A stretch of 64,000 nt of DNA from Pedobacter glucosidilyticus DSM 23534 (GCF_000425145.1 NZ_AULF01000003.1:229345-293344), one strand, 5' to 3'. Positions 27,244 to 37,439 are shown, counted from the first letter of the stretch. Made by a program: numbers and translations. Notes: a model not told the origin generated them from the sequence alone.

Positions 27244-27282
27244 TTTGTACACAAAAATACAAATTTTGTCTTGTTTTGCAAA
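27244..27282 (-). promoter_or_regulatory. Promoter and two candidate operators of the RES-Xre pair
   Basis: TTTG at 27282-27279 and TATTTTTG at 27259-27252 are 19 bp apart, an ideal Bacteroidota -33/-7 pair. Palindrome ACAAATTTTGT (27259-27269) lies in the spacer and TTTGTACACAAA (27244-27255) covers the end of the -7 box and the expected start site. Their arms are the same 5-mers (ACAAA/TTTGT) in opposite order. Confidence 0.65.
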
Positions 27283-27283
27283 T

Positions 27284-28567
27284 TTATTCTGCTATAATCA
27301 AAAAATAATTTTTCTTACCTCTTTGTACTACCAAAAAGCTATTACTTATTAATAATGAGGAATTTACAACCACATCTGCGGTAGCAATTTTCTCTCTATT
27401 TAAAGAAACCCCACCACCTTGAATCATTTTTCTGGCCTCGCCTTTAGAAGGAAAAATTTGAGTTTGCTCTGCCAATAAAGTTAAAATATCAGTGTCAGTA
27501 TCTAAAGATGTTTTAGGTATCGTAAATTGCGGAATACCTTCAAAAACACCTAAAACTTCATCGTGGCTTAAAGCCTTTAAGAAATCTAAAGAACCATTGC
27601 CAAAAAGAAAATCAGTAGTATTGATAGCTGTTTGCAAAGCTGCTTCGCCGTGTACTCTTCTGGTAATATCTTCTGCTAAAGCCTTTTGTAATAACCTTAA
27701 ATGAGGAGCAGGCTGGTGCTGAGCTATCAAATTATCAACATCTTCTTTAGAAAAGAAAGTAAAAATTTTAATAAAATTAGCAGCGTCCTCATCAGAAGAA
27801 TTTAACCAAAATTGGTAGAACTGATATGGACTAGTTTTTTTAGCATCAAGCCAAATGTTACCGCCTTCGGTTTTTCCAAATTTTGTTCCGTCTGATTTTT
27901 TAATTAAAGGAGATGTTAAAGCAAAAGCTTGTCCGCCCGCTTTTCTTCTTATAAACTCGGTTCCTGTTACAATATTCCCCCATTGGTCTGAGCCTCCCAT
28001 CTGCAACAAACAACCTCTTTCTTTCCAAAGGTGATAAAAATCAAAACCTTGTATCAATTGGTAAGTAAACTCTGTAAAAGACATACCCACTTCACTCTCT
28101 AGACGTTTTTTAACAGAATCTTTTCCCATCATGTAATTAACAGTAATGTGCTTACCAGCATCTCTGATGAAATCTAGAAAAGAATAGTTTTTAAACCAAT
28201 CGTAATTATTTACAATTTCTGCACTGTTAGCACCGCAATCAAAATCTAAAAATTGCTCTAATTGCTTTTGTATACCTTGAAGATTTTTTTGTAAATCTTC
28301 TTCAGATAAAAGGTTACGTTCTTGAGACTTCCCTGTAGGGTCGCCAATCATACCAGTTGCTCCACCAACTAAAGCCAAAGGCTTATGTCCAGCTTGTTGG
28401 AAACGTACTAAAGTGAATATTTGCGATAAACTACCAACATGTAAAGAATCTGCTGTAGGGTCAAAACCAATATAACCAGTAACCATACCTTTAGCCAATT
28501 CTTCCTCTGTACCGGGCATAATATCATGCAAAAGACCTCTCCAGCGTAATTCTTCAACAAAATTCAT
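27284..28567 (-). CDS. tyrS: Tyrosyl-tRNA synthetase
   Basis: Charges tRNA-Tyr. The 427-residue class I enzyme has the HIGH-like motif as HVGSL ([10 protein letters not shown], near residue 40), the KMSKS-like motif as KFGKT (about 231) and a C-terminal S4 RNA-binding domain ([19 protein letters not shown]). The stop codon lies only 2 bp from the -33 box of the toxin-antitoxin promoter, so the pair was fitted exactly behind this gene. Confidence 0.97.
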   Translation of the reverse strand: MNFVEELRWRGLLHDIMPGTEEELAKGMVTGYIGFDPTADSLHVGSLSQIFTLVRFQQAGHKPLALVGGATGMIGDPTGKSQERNLLSEEDLQKNLQGIQKQLEQFLDFDCGANSAEIVNNYDWFKNYSFLDFIRDAGKHITVNYMMGKDSVKKRLESEVGMSFTEFTYQLIQGFDFYHLWKERGCLLQMGGSDQWGNIVTGTEFIRRKAGGQAFALTSPLIKKSDGTKFGKTEGGNIWLDAKKTSPYQFYQFWLNSSDEDAANFIKIFTFFSKEDVDNLIAQHQPAPHLRLLQKALAEDITRRVHGEAALQTAINTTDFLFGNGSLDFLKALSHDEVLGVFEGIPQFTIPKTSLDTDTDILTLLAEQTQIFPSKGEARKMIQGGGVSLNREKIATADVVVNSSLLISNSFLVVQRGKKNYFLIIAE

Positions 28568-28607
28568 CTTATAAGATTTAAAATTTTTACTATATTAACA
28601 AGGTGGC

Positions 28608-28615
28608 AAATATAA
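28608..28615 (-). promoter_or_regulatory. Bacteroidota -7 box of tyrS
   Basis: TATATTTG fits the TAnnTTTG consensus about 40 nt before the tyrS ATG, in the divergent region shared with the acpH-like gene. Confidence 0.45.
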
Positions 28616-28646
28616 GATTTAGATAGAATTGGTTTAACTATTAAAA

Positions 28647-29324
28647 ATGAATTTCCTTTCGCACTATTATTTTGACCGTTACAACCCCAACTCTTATGAA
28701 GTTTTAGGGAGTATTTTGCCCGATTTGTTAAAGAATGCGGATAAAATCAGTAATATATTTCCAGAGAAAAACGAAGATAAGTTTACACAACCTTATGAAT
28801 TAGCTATTTTAAAAGGATGGAAGAAACACTTAAAAGTAGATAAGCTATTTCATAATGCTACATTTTTCTTAGAACACCAGCATCAAATAAAATTAAAAAT
28901 AAAAGACTTATTAGAAAATACTCCTATAAAGCCTTTTTTTGCTGGCCATATTGCAATAGAATTAATACTAGACCATTTACTTTTAAAACATCAGAAAATA
29001 GATGCAACAAGATTATATAAGCATTTAGATAATGTATCAAAGCATCATTTAACTGCTTTTTTAAACCTCAATAGCGTAAAAGAGCAAGAAAAATTCTTTA
29101 CTTTTTTCGAGATGTTTAAAAAAGAGCAATACCTTAAAAGTTATGAGGATGTGGCTAACATTAGCTATGCTTTAAAAAGAATTTTTATGCGTATCTGGCC
29201 CAATCCACTTACCACAAAACAAGAAGATACACTTACTCAAATACTAATTGATTATATTTTTGATATCGAAGAAAAATTTATAATTATATTTGAGCAGATA
29301 GAACGGCAATTATTGAATGACTAA
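28647..29324 (+). CDS. Acyl carrier protein phosphodiesterase family protein
   Basis: A 225-residue protein of the ACP phosphodiesterase (AcpH) family, recognisable from the N terminus MNFLSHYYFDRYNPNSYEVLGSILPDL and the GHIAIELILDHLL motif, whose His/Asp residues belong to this HD-like metal site. AcpH removes the phosphopantetheine arm of acyl carrier protein; Bacteroidota copies are untested as far as I know. Its last 8 bp overlap the next gene, so the two are translationally linked. Confidence 0.85.
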   Translation: MNFLSHYYFDRYNPNSYEVLGSILPDLLKNADKISNIFPEKNEDKFTQPYELAILKGWKKHLKVDKLFHNATFFLEHQHQIKLKIKDLLENTPIKPFFAGHIAIELILDHLLLKHQKIDATRLYKHLDNVSKHHLTAFLNLNSVKEQEKFFTFFEMFKKEQYLKSYEDVANISYALKRIFMRIWPNPLTTKQEDTLTQILIDYIFDIEEKFIIIFEQIERQLLND

Positions 29325-30393
29325 ACGCTTCTTACTATTACTTTTAACGATACCTTTTCTTGCGCAAGCCCAAACTAGAAAATATTCTAATGAATTTTTA
29401 CAGATTGGTATTGGCTCTAGAGCGTTTGGTATGTCAGGCTCAGTAGCCTCATCAACCAATGATGTAACTTCGGGCTATTGGAACCCAGCCGGTCTAACCA
29501 GAATGAGAACAAATGCACAAGCTAGCTTAATGCACTCTTCTTACTTTGCCGGAATCGCGAAATACGATTATGCAGGATTTGCCACTTTTGTTGCCGATAA
29601 TACTGCAGTTGTAGGTGTATCTGTTATAAGATTTGGTGTAGATGATATCCCTGACACTTCAGAATTGATTAGTGCCGATGGGAGCATTAATTACGATAGA
29701 GTACGCTCTTTCTCGGCAGCAGACTATGCATTTATGTTTAGTTATGCCCGCAACCACAAAGGAAGACAAAAAGATGAGGATGGCTTAAGTTACGGAGCCA
29801 ATGTAAAAGTTATCCATAGAAAAGTTGGAGAATACGGAAAATCTTGGGGCTTTGGCTTTGATGTTGGCGCTCAATATAAATTAAAAAACTTTATTTTCTC
29901 TGCCGTTGGAAGAGATATTACCACCACTTTTAATGCTTGGAGTTATAATCCAGACAAATTTGGAAGTGTATATACTACAACCGGAAACGATATTCCTCAA
30001 AACTCAACTGAAACTACCTTACCAAGAATCATTTTAGGTGCAGCTTATTATAAAGCTTTTGGTGATAAATTTGGACTAACTACAGAAACCAATCTTAATT
30101 TAACCACAGATGGGCAAAGAAATGTATTACTCTCTGCCGACCCTATAAGTATAGACCCAACCATTGGTCTAGAAGCCGATTTCAAAAAGACCGTTTACCT
30201 TAGAAGCGGTATTGGTAACATCCAAAAGATAAGTGATTTTGAAGGCAAACAAACTTATAGTATACAACCTAATATAGGTTTAGGTATTAGAATTAAGAAC
30301 TTTTCTATAGATTATGCTTTAACCAATGTAGGTAACCAAAGCGATGCACTTTATAGCAATGTATTTTCTTTACGCCTAGATTTTGAGCGATAA
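29317..30393 (+). CDS. PorV/PorQ family outer-membrane protein
   Basis: A 358-residue protein with a signal peptide (cut after AQAQT) and a FadL-like beta-barrel. The opening EFLQIGIGSRAFGMSGSVASSTNDVTSGYWNPAGL is the hallmark of PorV/PorQ-family proteins. PorV shuttles cargo in the type IX secretion system; many paralogs have no proven link to it. It overlaps the upstream AcpH-like gene by 8 bp. Confidence 0.88.
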   Translation: MTKRFLLLLLTIPFLAQAQTRKYSNEFLQIGIGSRAFGMSGSVASSTNDVTSGYWNPAGLTRMRTNAQASLMHSSYFAGIAKYDYAGFATFVADNTAVVGVSVIRFGVDDIPDTSELISADGSINYDRVRSFSAADYAFMFSYARNHKGRQKDEDGLSYGANVKVIHRKVGEYGKSWGFGFDVGAQYKLKNFIFSAVGRDITTTFNAWSYNPDKFGSVYTTTGNDIPQNSTETTLPRIILGAAYYKAFGDKFGLTTETNLNLTTDGQRNVLLSADPISIDPTIGLEADFKKTVYLRSGIGNIQKISDFEGKQTYSIQPNIGLGIRIKNFSIDYALTNVGNQSDALYSNVFSLRLDFER

Positions 30394-30465
30394 AAATCTC
30401 TCCAAAACACCCATTTATAAAGAAATAAATAAGTCTCTTTTATTATTATTGTTATCTTAGAGGCT

Positions 30466-32610
30466 ATGAATATTGACTTTTTTGAGCACCTAATACATGA
30501 ATTTGAGCTACCATTACAAAATCCTGTATTAATATTTTCGCTCATTTTATTCATCATTTTACTATCTCCTATTTTGCTTAGGAGGCTTAAAATACCAGGT
30601 ACTATAGGACTTATCCTATCTGGGGTTGTTATTGGCCCACATGGCGTAAACCTTTTGGCTAAAAACTCGGCTGTTGATTTATTCTCTACCATAGGTTTAC
30701 TGTATATTATGTTTATTGCCGGTATAGAGCTGGATATGAACGAGTTTAAGAAAAATCAATTTAAAAGTTTAGGCTTCGGATTTTTCACTTTTATCATCCC
30801 TATTGCTTTAGGTTTGCCTGCTTGCTATTACATTTTAGGTTACGATTTAAATGCTAGTCTTTTAATTGCCAGTATGTTTGCAACACATACCTTAGTGGCT
30901 TACCCTATTGTAACCAAATTTGGTGTTACTAAAAACCCAGCTGTAGCCATAACCGTTGGCGGAACTATTTTAACAGATACCGCAGTTTTAATTATCCTAG
31001 CCATTATTGTAGGATCTGCAAACGGAGGTTTAACCACCCAATTTTGGATGAAGCTAGGAATATCATTAACTATATTTTTACTCATCATATTTTTGATATT
31101 ACCGCGTATTGCCAAATGGTTTTTTAACCGTATGGATGGCGATAAAACTTCAAATTATGTCTTTGTGCTTTCATTAGTTTTCTTATCGGCTTTCTTAGCA
31201 GAAGTTGCGGGTGTAGAACCTATTATTGGAGCTTTTATGGCTGGTTTAGCATTAAACAGACTTATCCCCCATTCATCAGCACTCATGAATAGGTTAGAAT
31301 TTGTAGGTAACGCCATATTTATCCCATTCTTCTTAATTAGTGTTGGGATGTTGGTAGATATAAGAGTAATTTTAAGTGGCTATACTGCCATATTTGTAGC
31401 CGCAACACTTTCTATTGTAGCCTTAGCAGGTAAATGGGTGGCTGCATTTATAACTCAAATTACGTTTAAATACAAAGCAGAACAAAGGCAACTTATTTTT
31501 GGCTTAAGTAGTGCCCATGCTGCAGCAACATTAGCAGTAATATTGGTAGGTTATAAAGCTAATATTTTGGATGAAAACATTCTAAATGGAACTATTATCT
31601 TAATATTAGTAACTTGTGTTGTTGCTTCTTTTGCTACCGAGGCAGCAGTTAAAAAGATTGTACAAAACCAAGATAATCCGGATTTTAAAGAAGAACCCGA
31701 AGAAGTTGTTAATTATGAGAACATCTTAATTCCAGTTTCAAATTTTAATAAGCTTGAACCTATCGTTGATTTTACAATTCTTATCAAAGATAAAAAATCT
31801 CCTTACCCGCTCAATATTTTGTCTATTGTAAGTAATGATAGCGATGCAGAAACCAATATTGTACAGGTAAAAAGAAAATTAGAAGATTTTGTAAAATACG
31901 CATCCGCAACAGAAACATTGGTAAACCCAATTGCTACTATAGATATTAACATATCTGATGGCATTACGCGTATATCAAAAGAAATTTTAGCAAGCACACT
32001 AATTTTGGGTTGGCCGCATAAAGAAACTTTTCTGGATAAAATTTTTGGACCAAAATCTGAAGCAATCATCAATGCTACAACCAAAACAATTTTCTTTTGT
32101 GATTTTGTAAAACCATTAAATACAAGTAAAAAAATAGTTTTGGTTTGCCCACCTTTAACCGAGCTGGAAGATGGTTTTTCTTATTGGATGGATAGAATTT
32201 TGAAACTAGCTAATGAGTTAAGTGTAATGATTGATTTTCATGCTGCGGCAGAAACCCAGAATGCCATTATTAAATATACCAAAATAGTAAAAAGCAAAAC
32301 CGCTTATAGTTTAAGCCTATTAAATTTTGATGAATATCCACAACTGCTCAGTAATGCGCCTTTTGATCATTTGATGATATTTGTATCAGCCCGTAAAGGT
32401 TCCATCTCTTATCATTCTATGCTAGATAACTTAAACTCAACACTTAATAAAGATATTAACGACCATAATATTTTATTGATTTATCCTTCTGTTAAAACAT
32501 CTGATAATAAGTACACCGAGTATAGTGATATGAATGCAGAATTATTTATCAAAGGCGTACAAAAAGTTAACAAGATTAAGAAAGGTATCAAAACCATATT
32601 TAAAAAATAG
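30466..32610 (+). CDS. CPA2-family cation:proton antiporter
   Basis: A 714-residue protein: about 12 membrane segments in residues 20-410 form a CPA2 (KefB/GerN-like) antiporter, with TIGLILSGVVIGPHGVNLLA near the start and EPIIGAFMAGLALNRLIP in the second half. The remaining 300 residues are soluble and look like two degenerate universal-stress-type domains, as in related antiporters; these probably sense nucleotides or pH, by inference. A short-chain dehydrogenase gene follows 15 bp downstream. Confidence 0.88.
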   Translation: MNIDFFEHLIHEFELPLQNPVLIFSLILFIILLSPILLRRLKIPGTIGLILSGVVIGPHGVNLLAKNSAVDLFSTIGLLYIMFIAGIELDMNEFKKNQFKSLGFGFFTFIIPIALGLPACYYILGYDLNASLLIASMFATHTLVAYPIVTKFGVTKNPAVAITVGGTILTDTAVLIILAIIVGSANGGLTTQFWMKLGISLTIFLLIIFLILPRIAKWFFNRMDGDKTSNYVFVLSLVFLSAFLAEVAGVEPIIGAFMAGLALNRLIPHSSALMNRLEFVGNAIFIPFFLISVGMLVDIRVILSGYTAIFVAATLSIVALAGKWVAAFITQITFKYKAEQRQLIFGLSSAHAAATLAVILVGYKANILDENILNGTIILILVTCVVASFATEAAVKKIVQNQDNPDFKEEPEEVVNYENILIPVSNFNKLEPIVDFTILIKDKKSPYPLNILSIVSNDSDAETNIVQVKRKLEDFVKYASATETLVNPIATIDINISDGITRISKEILASTLILGWPHKETFLDKIFGPKSEAIINATTKTIFFCDFVKPLNTSKKIVLVCPPLTELEDGFSYWMDRILKLANELSVMIDFHAAAETQNAIIKYTKIVKSKTAYSLSLLNFDEYPQLLSNAPFDHLMIFVSARKGSISYHSMLDNLNSTLNKDINDHNILLIYPSVKTSDNKYTEYSDMNAELFIKGVQKVNKIKKGIKTIFKK

Positions 32611-32625
32611 ACTATCACATTTTTT

Positions 32626-33360
32626 ATGCAATCTACATCATTAACAGACGAGCAATTACCTCAAAAAATCATCATTACAGGTGCAAGTAGTGGTATTGGT
32701 TTTGAAGCCGTTATAGAATTGGCTATTAAAGGTCATCAAGTAATTGCATTGTCACGCTCTAAAGAAAAGTTGCAAAATTTGCAGAAAATTACGCTCAGCT
32801 TAAATCCTGATGCTGTTTTATATCCTATTGTTTTTGATATTGTTAATGATGATTATCAGGGTTTAGCCCAATTTATACAACAAAAATGGGGAAGCTTCAA
32901 TATTTTGATAAACAATGCAGGCGCTTTAATTAATAAACCTTTTAAAGAGCTTAGCGAATTAGATATGGCAGAAATGTTTCAATCTAATGTGATGGGGCAT
33001 TTTAGAATGATACAAGCTTGCTTACCTTTTTTATTACCAAATGCTCATATTCTCAATATTGGCTCGATGGGTGGTTATTTAGGGAGTTCTAAATTCCCAG
33101 GATTAGCGGCATACTCGGCAAGTAAAGCTGCTTTACATAATTTGACAGAATGTTTAGCGCAAGAATTGAGTGAAGAAAAAATAAGCGTCAATTGTTTAGC
33201 ACTAGGCTCGGCACAAACAGAGATGCTAGAAAAAGCATTTCCTGGTTATCAATCTCCGGTACAAGCTTATGAAATGGGTAAATATGTAGCAGATTTTGCC
33301 TTAACCGGGCATAAATTCTTTAATGGCAAAGTGCTTCCAGTTGCTTTGGCAACGCCATAA
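32626..33360 (+). CDS. Short-chain dehydrogenase/reductase
   Basis: A 244-residue SDR with the cofactor loop TGASSGIG (residues 19-26), the NNAG motif, a catalytic Ser in NIGSMGGYL and the YSASKAAL Tyr-Lys pair. The Arg/Ser after the second strand (ALSRSKEK) suggests NADPH. It is a classical SDR without a readable substrate. It follows the antiporter gene closely and may be co-transcribed with it. Confidence 0.9.
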   Translation: MQSTSLTDEQLPQKIIITGASSGIGFEAVIELAIKGHQVIALSRSKEKLQNLQKITLSLNPDAVLYPIVFDIVNDDYQGLAQFIQQKWGSFNILINNAGALINKPFKELSELDMAEMFQSNVMGHFRMIQACLPFLLPNAHILNIGSMGGYLGSSKFPGLAAYSASKAALHNLTECLAQELSEEKISVNCLALGSAQTEMLEKAFPGYQSPVQAYEMGKYVADFALTGHKFFNGKVLPVALATP

Positions 33361-33406
33361 ATAAGTTTTATTGGCAGCAATATTGTGAAGCTATTAAAAA
33401 AACACC

Positions 33407-33916
33407 ATGATGAATTTTAAATTATATTCTGTATTAATGGTTATCATCATACTTACATCTTGTGTAAGAGATAACAAACAAGAAACACAAGAAACAGCAG
33501 ATAGCTCTAATTTTAATGTTGCACCTACTGCAACCGAAACTCCTCATAAAAGCGTAGAACTTAAAGAACTACCTTGGCTTGCAGAAGTTGATACAGTTAG
33601 CCTAAATATCTCTTTAAAAAGAAATCATCAGGTATCCACTCAAAACTTAGATGAAAAGAATGTAATTGAGATTATCAACAAAAAATACCCAGATAACCAA
33701 TTGATTTGGAAGAAAAAAAGCAACGACACGGCTTACATAAGTATCCCGAATGCTTTTTATTTAACACAATCTAGCGGCTCTTTAGGGGCAAGAATATTTT
33801 TAGCAGAAAGCACATTTTCTATCACAGAAATACCCGGGATAAAGGTTGTTTATTTTGATTTTGAAGCAGGAGATCATGCCTCGCCAGGCGCTTATCAAAG
33901 AGCTGATTTTAAGTAG
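33407..33916 (+). CDS. Lipoprotein, unknown function
   Basis: A 169-residue lipoprotein with lipobox LTSC near residue 19, a low-complexity Glu/Thr linker (about residues 22-50), and a compact C-terminal domain containing VIEIINKKYPDNQLIWKKK. I do not recognise the family. It follows the SDR gene by 46 bp on the same strand. The double ATG at 33407/33410 leaves the exact start open by one residue. Confidence 0.75.
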   Translation: MMNFKLYSVLMVIIILTSCVRDNKQETQETADSSNFNVAPTATETPHKSVELKELPWLAEVDTVSLNISLKRNHQVSTQNLDEKNVIEIINKKYPDNQLIWKKKSNDTAYISIPNAFYLTQSSGSLGARIFLAESTFSITEIPGIKVVYFDFEAGDHASPGAYQRADFK

Positions 33917-34015
33917 CAAAGAAGCTGAATATCTCATTTAACATATTTTAACGCTATAATCTACTATAGTGAAAAACTTATCCGCATCTTCAACCGTATT
34001 TAAGGTATGTATAAA

Positions 34016-34786
34016 ATGAAAAAGTATATCGCAGCTTTCATGCTAGCTTCTTTAGTAGTATCTCAGGTTACAGCAGAAAGTAAGTTGAAAATAGTCTCTA
34101 GCTCAGGTTTAGAAATCTTACAAAATTCAAAACCAAATCATGCTGTTTTAAATAAGCTGTTAAATACTTATGTAAACAGTGCTGGTATAGTTAATTATAA
34201 AGCTTTTATGAAAGATAAATTAACCTTACAACAGTATTTAAAATCTTTAGTAAATGTTAAGGTAAGTACCTTGTCTAAAGATGAACAATTAGCTTTTTGG
34301 ATAAACATTTATAATGCAGCAACCATAGATCAAATTCTAAGAAATTATCCTGTAAAATCCATCATGGATATTTCTGGAGGTAAAGTATGGGACCAAAAAC
34401 TACCTTATACTTTTGCAGGGAAAAGCTATACTTTAAATGAAATAGAAAAGGTAAAACTGATTGAGGAATTAAACGATGCCAGAGTGCATTTTGCAGTAAA
34501 CTGCGCAGCGGTATCTTGCCCTAAATTATTAAACAAAGCTTACACAGCAGATAACGTACAAAGTCTTTTAAACGCAAATACTTCGGCATTTTTAAATAAT
34601 ACAGAGTTTAATAAACTATCTCCTTCCAAAGCTCAATTATCTAATATTTTTAATTGGTACAAGGCAGATTTTGCTAAAGCAGAAGGAAGTGTTGCCGCTT
34701 TCATTAATAAATATGCCAAGGTAAAAATCAAAGAAAACACCCCACTAAGCTATATCAATTACAATTGGTCTTTGAATGACAAATAA
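34016..34786 (+). CDS. DUF547 domain-containing exported protein
   Basis: A 256-residue protein with a signal peptide (MKKYIAAFMLASLVVSQVTA) and a DUF547 domain, recognisable by QLAFWINIYNAATIDQIL, the VHFAVNCAAVSCPKL motif with its Cys pair, and LSNIFNWYKADF. DUF547 resembles papain/transglutaminase-like folds, with the VSCP cysteine as a possible catalytic residue, but no activity is established. Start chosen at 34016. It leads a same-strand run with an FAD oxidoreductase and a 4Fe-4S membrane protein. Confidence 0.88.
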   Translation: MKKYIAAFMLASLVVSQVTAESKLKIVSSSGLEILQNSKPNHAVLNKLLNTYVNSAGIVNYKAFMKDKLTLQQYLKSLVNVKVSTLSKDEQLAFWINIYNAATIDQILRNYPVKSIMDISGGKVWDQKLPYTFAGKSYTLNEIEKVKLIEELNDARVHFAVNCAAVSCPKLLNKAYTADNVQSLLNANTSAFLNNTEFNKLSPSKAQLSNIFNWYKADFAKAEGSVAAFINKYAKVKIKENTPLSYINYNWSLNDK

Positions 34787-34816
34787 TTTGTAGCTTGTAT
34801 CCATAAAACCTCAAAC

Positions 34817-36139
34817 ATGAAAGTTGTTATCATTGGTAATGGTATCAGTGGGATTACTACAGCCAGGCATATCCGTAAGCTCAGTAACCACGAAATATTG
34901 GTTATTTCCTCAGAAACAGAGTATTTTTTCTCCCGTACAGCCTTAATGTATATTTACATGGGGCACATGAAATACGAGCATACCAAGCCATACGAAGATT
35001 GGTTTTGGGAGAAAAACCGTATTGATTTACTATTTGCCAAAGTTGCCCAAGTACAAGCCCAGCAAAAACAATTGCAGCTTGAAGACGGTAGCCTTATAAC
35101 TTTTGATAAGCTGGTTATTGCAACAGGCTCTACTCCTAAAACGCTAGCATGGCCGGGTTTACATTTAAAAGGTGTGCAAGATTTATACAGCAAACAAGAT
35201 GTAGATTTGATGGAAGAAAACACCAAAGACATTACTGATGCTGTTATTGTAGGTGGTGGTTTAATTGGGATAGAAATGGCTGAAATGCTACGTTCTAGAA
35301 ACATCAATGTACATTTTTTAATAAGAGAACAATATTATTGGAATAGCGTATTACCCAAAGAAGAAGCCAGTTTAATTAATAAACATATAGCTGCTCATCA
35401 TATCCATTTACATACAAACACACAATTAAAAGAAATTATTGGCGATGAAAATGGCAAAGTGAAAGCCGTAATAACTCATGATGGTAAAGAAATAGCTTGT
35501 CAGTTTGTAGGCTTAACCATCGGGGTAAACCCTAATATTAATTTCCTTCAAAATAGCGAAATTGAAACCGATAGAGGTGTTCTGATCAATGAATATTTGG
35601 AAACTAACTATCGTGATATTTATGCCGTTGGAGATTGCGCCCAATTTAGACAGCCTATAAGCTTACACCCTGCTGTAGAACAACTTTGGTATACAGGTAA
35701 AATGCAAGCCGAAACTTTAGCACAAAATATCTGTGGTGATAAAAGAGCTTATGAAAGAGGTATTTGGTTTAACTCGGCCAAGTTTCTGGATATAGAGTAT
35801 CAAACTTATGGCTACATGTTTAATAAACCTTTGGAAGATGAACAAAGCTTTTATTGGGAACATCCGAAAGGTAAAATAGCGTGTAGAATAAATTATAAAG
35901 CAGCAAGTAAAGCTGTTACCGGATTTAATTTTTTTGGGATGCGCTTTAGACAGCAAACGGCAAACGACTGGATAAAAAATGAAACGCCTTTACAAAACGT
36001 TATGCAAGAATTAGAAAAAGGTTTTTTCGACCCCGAGTTTTTTGAGAATCATTACCCGGCAATTGTAGAGAAATTTAATACCGATTATCCTGAAATGGCA
36101 ATCTCGGTGAAAAAGAAAAAGAAGTTTTTAATCTGGTAA
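34817..36139 (+). CDS. FAD-dependent NAD(P) oxidoreductase
   Basis: A 440-residue pyridine-nucleotide-disulfide oxidoreductase-type flavoprotein. The N-terminal FAD loop GNGISGITTA (residues 7-16), the second GGGLIGIEMAE NAD(P)H loop (about 148) and YAVGDCAQF near 275 are clear. No CxxxxC redox disulfide is seen, so it resembles nitrite- or rubredoxin-reductase-like electron-transfer flavoproteins. The C-terminal 130 residues are not a standard dimerisation domain. The 4Fe-4S membrane protein gene starts 10 bp downstream, a likely redox partner. Confidence 0.88.
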   Translation: MKVVIIGNGISGITTARHIRKLSNHEILVISSETEYFFSRTALMYIYMGHMKYEHTKPYEDWFWEKNRIDLLFAKVAQVQAQQKQLQLEDGSLITFDKLVIATGSTPKTLAWPGLHLKGVQDLYSKQDVDLMEENTKDITDAVIVGGGLIGIEMAEMLRSRNINVHFLIREQYYWNSVLPKEEASLINKHIAAHHIHLHTNTQLKEIIGDENGKVKAVITHDGKEIACQFVGLTIGVNPNINFLQNSEIETDRGVLINEYLETNYRDIYAVGDCAQFRQPISLHPAVEQLWYTGKMQAETLAQNICGDKRAYERGIWFNSAKFLDIEYQTYGYMFNKPLEDEQSFYWEHPKGKIACRINYKAASKAVTGFNFFGMRFRQQTANDWIKNETPLQNVMQELEKGFFDPEFFENHYPAIVEKFNTDYPEMAISVKKKKKFLIW

Positions 36140-36149
36140 AGATAGAAAG

Positions 36150-37439
36150 ATGAGTAAAGATATTTCCTTAGCTATAACCGATGGTTCGGGAGCTAATATA
36201 CTTCAAAAAACAGGCATTGCTCTTTTGGCATTTGGCTTATTAGCTACTATTATAGCTGCTTTTGGTGCTGGCGCTACGCAACCTGTATTATTCTTTTGGC
36301 TATCTGTAGGTTTCATAATTGCCGGAACTTTGGTTTATGCCTACCCATATTTTCAGCATGAAGCGGGTATAAAAAACAATAACATCTTTAAAAACGGAAT
36401 GACCAACAGAGGTGCTATCGCCTGGTTTACAGGACTAGTTCTTACTGGTTTTTACATTATTTTATATTGGTTTCCACAGTATCTGGACGGCTTAATCAGG
36501 ATGTGCGACCCTTTAAGCTGGCTACTTAGAAATAAAGCTGCCGACCAATGGTTTCTTTACGGTACTTTATATACTCTTGCCGTTTTGGTGATGGGATTTA
36601 GGTTTATTGGAAAATATAGACATAACCGCTATCAAATTATCCGTACCCTTTCGGTGATGTTTTTTCAGTTGGGTTTTGCCTTTGTTTTGCCCGGATTGCT
36701 ATTGATGTTTAATGAGCCCGAATTCTATTTCTCTTATTTCTGGCCTTTAAAATATGGTTATTTATGGCCAAATGATATTAATTATGTGATTTCATCAGGA
36801 GGTTTGGGCTATTTCATGATTTTTTGGGGAGCTGTCATGACTTTTATTGCCACGCCTTTACTTACCTATAAGTATGGTAAAAGGTGGTATTGCTCTTGGG
36901 TTTGTGGTTGTGGCGGTTTGGCAGAAACCATGGGCGACCCTTACAGGCAACTTTCTGATAAATCTTTAAAAGCATGGAAAATTGAACGCTATACTGTACA
37001 TGGTGTTTTGGTTTTCATCATCATTACCACCATCATGTTATGGCTTAATTCTGCTTGGGAAGGTGGCTTGTTAGGCACATGGTCTGGTAATTTTTCTCAA
37101 TGGTATGGCTTTTTTATAGGCTCAATTTTCTCTGGAGTTATTGGTACAGGCTTCTATCCTATTTTTGGAAATCGTGTTTGGTGTAGGTTTGGATGCCCAA
37201 TGGCTGCTATTTTGGGTTTATTTCAAAGGTTTAAATCTAAATTTAGAATAACTACCAACGGCGGACAGTGTATCTCTTGTGGCAATTGCTCTACCTATTG
37301 CGAAATGGGTATTGATGTAAGAGCTTACGCACAAAAAGGCGAAAATATCATCAGAGCTTCTTGTGTTGGTTGTGGTATATGCTCGGCGGTGTGCCCAAGA
37401 GGTGTTCTTAATTTAGAGAATTTAAGTGAGCGAAAGTAA
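36150..37439 (+). CDS. Membrane 4Fe-4S protein (NapH/NosR-like)
   Basis: A 429-residue inner-membrane protein with about six hydrophobic segments, two periplasm/cytoplasm-facing Cys motifs typical of NapH/NosR relatives (WCSWVCGCGG and WCRFGCPM), and a C-terminal ferredoxin domain with two CxxCxxCxxxC clusters (CISCGNCSTYCEMG and CVGCGICSAVCPRG). Such proteins pass electrons across or along the membrane. With the adjacent FAD oxidoreductase it could form an NAD(P)H-to-quinone or NAD(P)H-to-periplasm electron route; the acceptor is not evident. Confidence 0.88.
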   Translation: MSKDISLAITDGSGANILQKTGIALLAFGLLATIIAAFGAGATQPVLFFWLSVGFIIAGTLVYAYPYFQHEAGIKNNNIFKNGMTNRGAIAWFTGLVLTGFYIILYWFPQYLDGLIRMCDPLSWLLRNKAADQWFLYGTLYTLAVLVMGFRFIGKYRHNRYQIIRTLSVMFFQLGFAFVLPGLLLMFNEPEFYFSYFWPLKYGYLWPNDINYVISSGGLGYFMIFWGAVMTFIATPLLTYKYGKRWYCSWVCGCGGLAETMGDPYRQLSDKSLKAWKIERYTVHGVLVFIIITTIMLWLNSAWEGGLLGTWSGNFSQWYGFFIGSIFSGVIGTGFYPIFGNRVWCRFGCPMAAILGLFQRFKSKFRITTNGGQCISCGNCSTYCEMGIDVRAYAQKGENIIRASCVGCGICSAVCPRGVLNLENLSERK

